A stretch of 22,001 bases of DNA. Origin: an uncultured Kiritimatiellota bacterium. Lineage in GTDB: Bacteria; Verrucomicrobiota; Kiritimatiellia; RFP12; UBA1067. Position numbers and translations under genes: made by a program. Numbering within the stretch: position 1 is the stretch's first letter; every line of letters starts with the position of its first letter. Below are positions 1-6,101 of this stretch, one piece after another. The stretch spans positions 1-22,001 of the forward strand of contig CAKULR010000005.1 in the NCBI GenBank assembly GCA_934667295.1, given 5' to 3'. The notes beneath the pieces are model-generated. The model searched no databases. It was given only the letters and a program-made list of their open reading frames with translations, and was not told the origin of the DNA.

Positions 1-2
1 CC

Positions 3-1229
3 TTCCGCGACAACCAGGCCCGCCGCCCGTTCAACCCGAAGAACATCGCCCACCTCGACGCGGCCGCCGCCGCCGTCTCGCCCGTTGAACTGGGGCGCAT
101 CGTGCGCCCGCGCCGCGCGCAGCGGCGCGCCCTCGCGAACCTCGTCGCCTACTCCGTCACGAACGACCACACGCTCGCGTTCGCCTTCCGTCCCGTCGAC
201 GCGGCGCAGAAGCGCCTCGGCGACTGGTTCCTGGCGGTGCTGGACGCCGCGCCCGGCGAGGACATGGCCGAGGTGCGCGCGCGGTTCGACGAGGACTTCC
301 TCGACCGCATCTCCATCCCCTCGGCCGCCGCGCGCCGCGCCCTCGCGCCGCCTCCCCCGCCGCCCGGCGCGGAGGCGACGGAGGACGACCTGCTGCGGGC
401 GGACGTGCGCGCCCAGGTGGCGAACTACGACGAGTGGGCGTGTACCGCCGCCGCCGACGTGGTGGTGCTGGACAACCTGGACGGCGCGGTGCGCGCGAAC
501 TTCATCCCGGCCCTCACGAACGGCCTCCCGCGCTTCCGCGAGGCGTATGCGGCGTGCGTGCCGTCGCCGCTCGTCGGCACGAACGCGCTGGCGGTCGTGC
601 GCGTCTTCCGGTCACGCGAGGAGTACCTGGCCTACGTGGGGACGGAGCAGAAGTGGACGGCGGCGATCTGGAGTCCGCTCCGCCGCGAGCTCGTCCTGTA
701 CCACCCGGAATCCGGCACGGACAAGCTGCTGCGCACGGTCTGGCACGAGGCCTTCCACCAGTACCTCGCCTATGCGGGGGCGATGATCACGAGCGCGCCG
801 TGGTTCAACGAGGGGCACGCCCAGCTCTTCGAGCACGCGCGCTTCGACCGCGACGGCGGCATCGCCTTCGACCGCGACGGCGGCATCGCCTTCGAACGGG
901 ACGAGCGGGCGGCCGCCTACGTGCGTGCGTACGCGGCGGACCTCGCGGAGATCCTGCCGGACGTGATGGAGATGGACTACCGCGCGTTCTACGCGGGGAC
1001 GCAGGACGAGATCGCCACCAAGTATTTCCTCGCCTGGTCCATCGCCTACTTCCTCGAAGTCGGCGCGCCCAGCCTGCGCTTCCAGCCCTACGCCTCGCTC
1101 CGCGCCGACTACCTGAAGGCGCTCGTCGAGACGCGGTCGATGCGCGCGGCGACGCGCGCCGCCCTCGGGGACGAAAAAAGCCGCGACGCATTCGTCGCGG
1201 CCTGGCTCGCCTTCTGGCGCGAGTCGTGA
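3..1229 (+). CDS. Zinc metallopeptidase, DUF1570/peptidase MA-like (5'-truncated)
   Basis: The reading frame is open to the left edge and looks coding throughout, so the gene starts outside the window. The GTG at 102 is only an internal codon. About 408 residues are visible. Residues 248-252 of the visible part read HEAFH, and about 18 residues on comes WFNEGHAQ. An HExxH helix followed by a downstream glutamate is the zinc-binding arrangement of gluzincin peptidases, and it resembles the DUF1570/peptidase MA families common in planctomycetes and relatives. A proline run (PPPPPP) near visible residues 118-123 probably separates an N-terminal region from the peptidase domain. Residues FDRDGGIA occur twice in tandem from a 24-bp duplication. 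The signal peptide, if any, lies outside the window. The family call rests on the zinc motif and layout; the substrate is unknown. Confidence 0.7.
   Translation, partial: FRDNQARRPFNPKNIAHLDAAAAAVSPVELGRIVRPRRAQRRALANLVAYSVTNDHTLAFAFRPVDAAQKRLGDWFLAVLDAAPGEDMAEVRARFDEDFLDRISIPSAAARRALAPPPPPPGAEATEDDLLRADVRAQVANYDEWACTAAADVVVLDNLDGAVRANFIPALTNGLPRFREAYAACVPSPLVGTNALAVVRVFRSREEYLAYVGTEQKWTAAIWSPLRRELVLYHPESGTDKLLRTVWHEAFHQYLAYAGAMITSAPWFNEGHAQLFEHARFDRDGGIAFDRDGGIAFERDERAAAYVRAYAADLAEILPDVMEMDYRAFYAGTQDEIATKYFLAWSIAYFLEVGAPSLRFQPYASLRADYLKALVETRSMRAATRAALGDEKSRDAFVAAWLAFWRES
843..890 (+). repeat. 24-bp perfect tandem duplication inside the metallopeptidase gene
   Basis: Positions 843-866 and 867-890 are identical and in frame, each encoding FDRDGGIA. 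A further partial copy follows (FERD). It lies just after the zinc-ligand glutamate. Perfect identity at the DNA level suggests a recent slippage duplication. Confidence 0.9.
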
Positions 1230-1244
1230 GGGGTACGTCGCGCG

Positions 1245-1589
1245 TCAGGCGACGACGATCACGCTGTTGAGCGTGCCGTGGTCGTTCTGCACGAAATCGA
1301 GGTTCTCGGGGTCGGCGCACCAGACGCCGTCGATCACGAACTTGTACTCGTAGCGACCGGGGGCCAGCTTGACGGTCGCCGTGTAGACGCCCTCGTTCTT
1401 CTTGTCCAGCATCTTCTTCCCCGTGGGGTTCCACTGGTTGAAGCAGCCCGCGAGGTACACGGACTTCCCGGCGTCCGCGCGGACGGTGAACGTCACGCTC
1501 TTCTCGGCGGTCTTCGTCGTTGCGGCCTTGCGCACGTAGGGCCTCTTGGCGGCGACGGTTTTGGGTGCGGCTTTGGTCTTGATCTTCAT
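1245..1589 (-). CDS. Small stand-alone CBM48 / AMPK-type glycogen-binding protein
   Basis: A protein of 114 residues. Residues 1-30 form a Lys/Ala/Thr-rich basic tail. Residues 31-112 form one E-set immunoglobulin-like domain with the CBM48/AMPK-beta pattern: VYLAGCFNQWNP, then GRYEYKFVIDGVW, then a C-terminal strand with NDHGTLNSVIVV. In AMPK-beta and isoamylase-type proteins the conserved Trp and Lys of this domain bind alpha-glucan. There is no catalytic domain and no signal peptide, so it probably acts in the cytoplasm by binding glycogen or a protein partner. It converges on the metallopeptidase gene with a 15-nt gap. The ATG at 1589 lies about 70 nt downstream of a perfect-consensus promoter, so expression may be high. 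The domain is clear, the role unknown. Confidence 0.85.
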   Translation of the reverse strand: MKIKTKAAPKTVAAKRPYVRKAATTKTAEKSVTFTVRADAGKSVYLAGCFNQWNPTGKKMLDKKNEGVYTATVKLAPGRYEYKFVIDGVWCADPENLDFVQNDHGTLNSVIVVA

Positions 1590-1657
1590 CTTGCTTGCTC
1601 ACTCTCTGCTTCGTGCGGGGACGCCTAACTTGACATCACCCTCAAAAAGCGGCGCGC

Positions 1658-1685
1658 ATTATACATCTTCCGCATTTTTTGTCAA
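1658..1685 (-). promoter_or_regulatory. Consensus sigma70 promoter for the CBM48 gene
   Basis: Read on the minus strand, TTGACA (1685-1680) and TATAAT (1663-1658) are both perfect matches, separated by 16 nt. A run of nine A residues (1709-1701) sits upstream where an UP element would lie. The spacing to the ATG at 1589 gives a leader of roughly 60 nt. Confidence 0.85.
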
Positions 1686-1731
1686 GGGGGTTTCCGCCGA
1701 TTTTTTTTTGATTTTGCGCGGCGGGACCGTT

Positions 1732-1761
1732 TTGACGTGCGGTGAGTTGTTGTGGTATACT
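1732..1761 (+). promoter_or_regulatory. Extended -10 promoter of the RidA-family gene
   Basis: TTGACG at 1732-1737, 18-nt spacer, TATACT at 1756-1761 preceded by TG (TGgTATACT). The expected transcription start, about 7 nt beyond the -10, falls on or next to the A of the ATG at 1768, so the transcript would be leaderless. No Shine-Dalgarno lies between promoter and start. Confidence 0.75.
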
Positions 1762-1767
1762 CACAGC

Positions 1768-2718
1768 ATGATTGATCAGAAAGCCATGTTCCTGTGGGGA
1801 ACGCCGGACGAAGTGCGCGCGCGCACGGAGGCGTCGGTGCCCTCGTTCCGTCTGTGCCGTCCCGAGGGGAGCTTCCCCCCGGTCGCGCTGCCGTTCCGCG
1901 CGCCGAACGCACGGCAGCTGCGGCAGGTCACGCGCGCGGGGCGCGTGGTCGCGAACGTCTTCGAGGACGACGACGCGGTCTACCTGCTTGCGGCGGGCGT
2001 GCTGCCGGCCGACCTCGCGGTACCGCGCGGCGAACAGGCGACGTCCGTCTTCCTGGAACTGGAGAAGATCCTCGCCGGGGAGGGGATGACCTACGCGGAC
2101 GTGGTGCGCACCTGGCTCTACATCGACCAGGTGTGTACGTGGTACAACGAGTTCAACGCGGCGCGGTCCGCCTTCTGCACGTCGCGCAAGGTCTTCGAGA
2201 CCTTTCTGCCGGCCTCCACGGGCATCGGCTGCGGCAACCTCGACGGGGCCGCGCTGACGCTGGGCGCCATCGCGATGCGGCCCAAGCGCGCGGGGGTGCA
2301 TGCGGAGATCGTCGAATCGCCCCTCCAGGCGCCGGCGATGGCCTACAAGTCGAGCTTCAGCCGCGCGGCGGAGATCGTCACGCCCGAGACGCGCCAGCTC
2401 TTCATCAGCGGCACGGCCTCCATCAAGCCCAACTCGCACGAGGTCGCCTACGTCGGCGACATCGAGCGGCAGATCGACTGTACGATGCACGCGGTGCTGG
2501 CGATCCTCGAAAGCCGGGGTTATGGCTGGAAGGACGTCGAGCGCGCGGTCGTCTACCTGAAGCGGCCCGAGTACCGCACGGCCTGGCGCGCCTGGCTTGC
2601 GGTGAACAACCTGCCCGTGGACTTCGCCGCCGAGACGGTGTGCGACGTCTGCCGCGACGAATGGCTCTTCGAGATCGAGGCCGATGCGCTGAAGGGCACG
2701 GGAACGCGAAAGATTTAA
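1768..2718 (+). CDS. Tandem RidA/YjgF-fold protein
   Basis: A protein of 316 residues from the ATG at 1768. The frame is open further upstream, but that part overlaps the divergent promoter region and is not coding-like. Two RidA/YjgF-like halves can be seen. The first covers about residues 55-180 and includes YADVVRTWLYIDQVCTWYNEFN and TGIGCGNLDGAALTLGAIAM. The second covers about 195-308 with LFISGTASI, then DIERQIDCTMHAVLAILESR, and ends VCDVCRDEWLFEIEADAL, where Arg296 matches the Arg of RidA that binds the substrate carboxylate. Two fused RidA folds are the layout of chorismatases (FkbO/Hyg5 type) and of uncharacterised relatives; this member cannot be assigned to chorismate chemistry by eye. 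It stands alone, and its stop codon lies inside the first REP-like palindrome. Confidence 0.75.
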   Translation: MIDQKAMFLWGTPDEVRARTEASVPSFRLCRPEGSFPPVALPFRAPNARQLRQVTRAGRVVANVFEDDDAVYLLAAGVLPADLAVPRGEQATSVFLELEKILAGEGMTYADVVRTWLYIDQVCTWYNEFNAARSAFCTSRKVFETFLPASTGIGCGNLDGAALTLGAIAMRPKRAGVHAEIVESPLQAPAMAYKSSFSRAAEIVTPETRQLFISGTASIKPNSHEVAYVGDIERQIDCTMHAVLAILESRGYGWKDVERAVVYLKRPEYRTAWRAWLAVNNLPVDFAAETVCDVCRDEWLFEIEADALKGTGTRKI

Positions 2719-2860
2719 GTCGCCGCTACGCGGCTTTAAGTGGTTAAATCGCCGCTTCGCGGCTTTTAAATGCCTTTCGGGATTGCCAGTTGGCGTGCGA
2801 AGCGTAACTTAAAGCCGCGAAGCGGCGATTTAACTACTTAAAGGCCGAAGGCCGATTTAA
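2715..2860. repeat. Cluster of four REP-like palindromic units
   Basis: Four related palindromes lie at 2715-2739, 2744-2769, 2809-2833 and 2838-2860. Each has a GC core (GCCGCTTCGCGGC, or GGCCGAAGGCC in the last) flanked by TTAAA/TTTAA. Units 2 and 3 are inverted copies of one another apart from one extra T, around a 39-nt spacer, so the whole can fold as a long cruciform. Unit 1 includes the stop codon of the upstream gene. Unit 2 ends GCGGCTTTT, so it may also stop transcription. Confidence 0.85.
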
Positions 2861-2875
2861 TTCTAATTATGCCCA

Positions 2876-2904
2876 TTGACCGTCCGGGATGGTTCCGCTA
2901 TACT
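2876..2904 (+). promoter_or_regulatory. sigma70 promoter of rplU-rpmA
   Basis: TTGACC at 2876-2881, 17-nt spacer, TATACT at 2899-2904. The predicted start near 2911 leaves a leader of about 60 nt before rplU. It lies just downstream of the REP-like cluster. Confidence 0.8.
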
Positions 2905-2970
2905 ATTCGCCGCCTTTTTCGAGGTGCCGGTGCGCCTCATGGAAAGGGCAAGTACAACAAGGATTAAACA

Positions 2971-3288
2971 ATGGAAGCATACGCTGTACTCGAAACCGGC
3001 GGCAAGCAGGTGCTTGTCAAGGCTGGCGACACGATCGAGATTGAAAAGCTCTCGGTCACTGAGGGCGAGGAAGTCACGCTCGACACCGTCTGCGCCGTCT
3101 CCGACGGCACGACGCTCAAGGTCGGCGCTCCCTACGTGGAAGGTGCGAAGGTCGTTCTGACGATTGTCGCCCCCGCGAAGAAGGGCGTGAAGACGATCAA
3201 CTTCAAGGCGAAGCGCCGCAAGGGTTCGCGCCGTACGGTTGGCCACCGCCAGCAGTACACGGTCGCCACGGTCAAGTCCATCGCCTAA
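2971..3288 (+). CDS. rplU: 50S ribosomal protein L21 (bL21)
   Basis: A protein of 105 residues, the usual length for bL21. The start YAVLETGGKQ and the C-terminal KRRKGSRRTVGHRQ segment are family signatures. It binds 23S rRNA in the large subunit. The ATG at 2971 is preceded by AAGGA at 8-nt spacing. It is followed after 21 nt by rpmA, the usual bacterial pair, under one promoter and one terminator. Confidence 0.97.
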   Translation: MEAYAVLETGGKQVLVKAGDTIEIEKLSVTEGEEVTLDTVCAVSDGTTLKVGAPYVEGAKVVLTIVAPAKKGVKTINFKAKRRKGSRRTVGHRQQYTVATVKSIA

Positions 3289-3309
3289 GCAGAGAAAGGA
3301 TAATCAGAA

Positions 3310-3558
3310 ATGGCTACTTCCGCATCTGCCCGTAACGGTCGCGACTCGAACCCGCAGTACCTCGGCGTCAAGGCATACGACGGCCAGCTCCTCAAGGCCG
3401 GCTCCATCATCGTCCGCCAGCGCGGCACGAAGATCCACCCCGGCGCCAACGTCGGCTGCGGCCGCGACTTCACGCTGTTCGCCCTCAAGAACGGCAAGGT
3501 GAAGTTCATCACCAAGAAGACCGGCAAGTACGCGACGATCGTCCCGGTCGAAGCCTAA
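3310..3558 (+). CDS. rpmA: 50S ribosomal protein L27 (bL27) with altered N-terminal tail
   Basis: A protein of 82 residues. From RNGRDSNPQYLGVK through GSIIVRQRGTK to NVGCGRDFTLFA it is standard bL27. AAAGGA precedes the ATG. The N-terminus reads MATSASA before RNGRDS, whereas the common form is MAHKKxxGST/S. It is therefore about three residues shorter than the E. coli protein and lacks the basic HKK. In the ribosome this tail reaches toward the peptidyl transferase centre. There is no earlier in-frame start that would restore the usual tail: the gene begins 21 nt after rplU. Confidence 0.96.
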   Translation: MATSASARNGRDSNPQYLGVKAYDGQLLKAGSIIVRQRGTKIHPGANVGCGRDFTLFALKNGKVKFITKKTGKYATIVPVEA

Positions 3559-3576
3559 CGAGCGGTCAATCCAACG

Positions 3577-3621
3577 AAAACGCGGCGGATCCGGCATCAT
3601 GTCGGATCCGCCGCGTTTTTT
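3577..3621 (+). terminator. Rho-independent terminator after rpmA
   Basis: A perfect 13-bp GC-rich stem (3581-3593 with 3603-3615), a 9-nt loop and a run of six T at 3616-3621. The AAAA before the stem can also pair with the T run, so it may work weakly in the other direction. Confidence 0.93.
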
Positions 3622-3654
3622 GTCTGGAGCATCCGTGTCCGCTTCACATTTTGT

Positions 3655-3716
3655 AATGCGGTCCTGTTCCATGTTTCGGTTCTTGTCCTGATACCCGAAA
3701 GGGAACGGACCGCATT
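3655..3716. repeat. Long hairpin in the dctP upstream region
   Basis: AATGCGGTCC at 3655-3664 pairs perfectly with GGACCGCATT at 3707-3716, and TTCC/GGAA extend the stem past a small bulge. No T run follows, so this is not a standard terminator. It could be a regulatory leader structure or a protein-binding site for the TRAP operon. Confidence 0.5.
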
Positions 3717-3781
3717 CGCCGTTTTATGGGGGAATGGCGGTTTGGCATGGTTCTTGCTCATGGAGACGTGTCGTAAGAAAC

Positions 3782-3815
3782 GATACAAGACTTCCCTCTT
3801 TGGAAGGCTGGTATC
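3782..3815 (+). promoter_or_regulatory. Hairpin in the dctP 5' leader
   Basis: GATAC at 3782-3786 pairs with GTATC at 3811-3815, and CTTCC at 3791-3795 with GGAAG at 3802-3806, with a 4x4 internal loop. It ends about 9 nt before the GGAG of dctP, so it could influence translation start. I saw no convincing promoter between 3622 and 3782. Confidence 0.35.
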
Positions 3816-3834
3816 ATGCAAACGGAGAAGAACC

Positions 3835-4941
3835 ATGAGCAAGATGACCACACGTGCGTTCCTGAAAGGCGCCTGCTTCGGCGCCGCCGGAATGACCGCC
3901 GCCTCGGCGATGACGGGATGCAAGCCGAACGACTCCAGGAAGAGTCCGCTCGACAAGGGCGTAACGGTGCCGCAGACGATGAAGATGATCAAGTGGCGCT
4001 TCCAGACGTATGCCGGCACGGCCCTCGCGCAGCATGTCTGCAAGCCCGCGATCGACGCCTTCAACGCCGTGGCGGGCAACCGCATGCACATCGACCTCTA
4101 CTACGCCGACCAGCTCGTGCCGACTTCGGAACTCTTCAGCGCCCTCCAGGCCGGGACGATCGACGGTGTGCAGTCGGACGATGATTCGATGTCTTCGGCG
4201 GCCGACGTGCGCGTCTTCGGCGGCTACTTCCCGTTCGCCTCGCGCTACTCCCTCGACGTGCCCGTCCTCTTCGCGCAGTACGGACTCGACAAGATCTGGT
4301 CCGAATCGTACAGGGAGGCTTCGGGCGGCAAGGTGACGTGGCTCTCCGCCGGCTCGTGGGATCCCTGCCACTTCGCGACGAAGAAGCCCATCAACCACCT
4401 TGCCGACCTCAAGGGCCTGAAGGTCTACACCTTCCCGACGGCTGGGCGCTTCCTCAGCCAGTTCGGCGTCGTGCCGGTTACGCTCCCCTATGAGGACGCC
4501 GAGATGGCGCTCCGCACGGGCACCCTGGACGGTGTCGCCTGGTCCGGCATCACGGAGGACTACACCGTCGGCTGGGCCGACGCCTGCAAGTACTTCCTCA
4601 CGAACTCGCTCTCCGGCGCGTGGATCGGCTCCTACTTCGCCAACACGGAAAGCTGGAACAAGCTCCCGGACGACCTGAAGACGCTCTTCAAGCTCTCGAT
4701 GGACTCGTCGCACTACTACCGCCAGTACTGGTACTGGGGCGGCGAGGCCAATCTGCGCGTCAACGGCGGCAAGCTGAAGCTCTGTTCCATCCCCGACGCG
4801 GAATGGGCCGAAGTCGAGAAGAAGGCCGTGCCGTTCTGGGAGGAGATCGCCAAGGCGTCGCCGCGCGCGAAGGCCGTCGTCGACGCCTTCCGCAAATACA
4901 ACGCCGTCATGGCCAAGGCCGGAAAACCCTATCGGTACTGA
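3835..4941 (+). CDS. dctP: TRAP transporter solute-binding protein, DctP family (lipoprotein)
   Basis: A protein of 368 residues from the ATG at 3835, chosen because GGAG lies 7 nt upstream and the protein then begins with an export signal. Frame upstream to 3742 is not supported. Residues 1-29 form a signal ending AMTGC, a plausible lipobox with Cys29 as lipidated residue. The DctP core follows, with ELFSALQAGTIDGVQ, HLADLKGLKVY and EMALRTGTLDGVAW. In most DctP proteins the position after GLK(I/L/V) is an Arg that binds the substrate carboxylate; here it is Tyr198, and Arg205 is the nearest Arg. The ligand may therefore be unusual. It is followed after 2 nt by dctQ. It binds solute outside the inner membrane and delivers it to DctQM. 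Confidence 0.92.
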   Translation: MSKMTTRAFLKGACFGAAGMTAASAMTGCKPNDSRKSPLDKGVTVPQTMKMIKWRFQTYAGTALAQHVCKPAIDAFNAVAGNRMHIDLYYADQLVPTSELFSALQAGTIDGVQSDDDSMSSAADVRVFGGYFPFASRYSLDVPVLFAQYGLDKIWSESYREASGGKVTWLSAGSWDPCHFATKKPINHLADLKGLKVYTFPTAGRFLSQFGVVPVTLPYEDAEMALRTGTLDGVAWSGITEDYTVGWADACKYFLTNSLSGAWIGSYFANTESWNKLPDDLKTLFKLSMDSSHYYRQYWYWGGEANLRVNGGKLKLCSIPDAEWAEVEKKAVPFWEEIAKASPRAKAVVDAFRKYNAVMAKAGKPYRY

Positions 4942-4943
4942 CC

Positions 4944-6101
4944 ATGAACGCGCTCGTCAAATATGTACGCGGTGTCGAGTCCCTTGTCCGGGGGCTCGGC
5001 ATCGCCGCGATGTATCTCCTTTTGGCGATCCTCGCGGTGCTGATGTTCCCCGTCTTCGCGCGGGGCAGCGGCATCAACACCATCTGGGCGCTCGAAATGG
5101 CGCAGTTCGCCGTCGGTGCCTACTATCTGCTCGGCGCGGGCTGGACGCTCCAGCGCGGCGCGCACGTGCGCATGGACTTCCTCTACGCGAACTGGAAGCC
5201 GCGCACGAAGGCGGTCGTCGACGCCGTCACGTCGTTCTTCGTCCTCTTCTACCTCGTCGTGATGCTGCTCGGCGGCTGGGACAGCTGCGCCTACGCCGTC
5301 GTTGCGAAACAGGTCAACCACACGGTCTGGGCCCCGTACATGGCCCCGATCAAGATCGCGATGGAGATCGGCATCTTCTTCATGTTCCTCCAGATGACGG
5401 CCGAGTTCGTCAAGTCCCTGCTCGTCGCCTGCCGGAAGGAGGTCGCCCTGCCGGACCCCGACGGCGATGACGAACGCCTCTACGGGGGGCGCCTCGCGCG
5501 CGCCGCCTACTGGAAGAAGATGGCCGTCTGCGCAGTCCTCGGCGCGGCGGGCGCGCTCCTGCTGCTCGTCGGGATTCCGCACGTCACGCCCGAGGGCGGC
5601 TTCGGCCTCCTCGCCACGATGGTCGGCGCGTTCCTCGCGGTCGGGGCGCCGGTCCTGGCCATTCCCCCGACGGTGCGCCGGTTCCACGACCTCGACCTGT
5701 CCGGCTGGTGGGTGTTCACGTTCGGCCTGTTCGCCGCGATCCCCGGCTTCGGCGTCTTCGTGATGGCCGCCGCCGCGATCCTGCTCGGACAGGATGGCGC
5801 GCCCGGCACGACGGGATTCGGACCCGACCCGAAGGGGCGCGACCTCATCCACGTGTTTGATCCGCGCATCCCCAAGGCGCCCGCCCCCATCGCGGACGCG
5901 CCGGTTCCCGCCAAACCGGAGGCCGTGTACGCCTACTGGACGCCCTACCTCGTCTCCGCCGCCGTCGGAACGCTCTTCCTCGCGGGCGGGTTCGGCCTCG
6001 CTGCGGTGTTCGCCAACCCGACCTGGTTCGTCCTCGGCGCGCTCGTGTTCCTCCTTTCGATGCTCATTCTGCTGAGAGGTGTGCTATGTTTGAATCGTTG
6101 A
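4944..6101 (+). CDS. dctQ: TRAP small permease DctQ fused to a DUF805-like membrane domain
   Basis: A protein of 385 residues, about twice the usual DctQ. The ATG at 4944 follows the dctP stop by 2 nt. Residues 1-165 have the four membrane segments of DctQ (about 20-38, 48-68, 95-112, 135-160). Residues about 185-300 form a second membrane domain carrying RRFHDLDLSGWW (245-256) and GFGPDPKG (291-298), which are the DUF805 (YhaH-like) signatures RR-HD--SGWW and (Y/F)GPDP. A Pro/Ala linker (309-326) leads to two more membrane segments (about 333-352 and 361-380). The frame is unbroken and the last codons overlap dctM by 16 nt, so the fusion is read directly rather than an assembly gap. The role of the added domains is unknown. 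Confidence 0.88.
   Translation: MNALVKYVRGVESLVRGLGIAAMYLLLAILAVLMFPVFARGSGINTIWALEMAQFAVGAYYLLGAGWTLQRGAHVRMDFLYANWKPRTKAVVDAVTSFFVLFYLVVMLLGGWDSCAYAVVAKQVNHTVWAPYMAPIKIAMEIGIFFMFLQMTAEFVKSLLVACRKEVALPDPDGDDERLYGGRLARAAYWKKMAVCAVLGAAGALLLLVGIPHVTPEGGFGLLATMVGAFLAVGAPVLAIPPTVRRFHDLDLSGWWVFTFGLFAAIPGFGVFVMAAAAILLGQDGAPGTTGFGPDPKGRDLIHVFDPRIPKAPAPIADAPVPAKPEAVYAYWTPYLVSAAVGTLFLAGGFGLAAVFANPTWFVLGALVFLLSMLILLRGVLCLNR

Noticed and set aside
1236..1254. A terminator between the metallopeptidase and CBM48 genes
   Set aside because: CGTCGC/GCGACG forms only a 6-bp stem with no T run on either strand.
2715..2860. A CRISPR array
   Set aside because: The units are palindromes in mixed orientation with unequal, very short gaps, not direct repeats with regular spacers.
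3742..3834. An N-terminal extension of dctP from the ATG at 3742
   Set aside because: It would put 31 basic residues before the lipoprotein signal, lacks a ribosome site, and crosses the leader hairpin.
3835..3921. A Tat signal on DctP
   Set aside because: The segment TTRAFLKG has only one Arg where the twin-arginine motif needs two; a Sec lipoprotein signal fits better.
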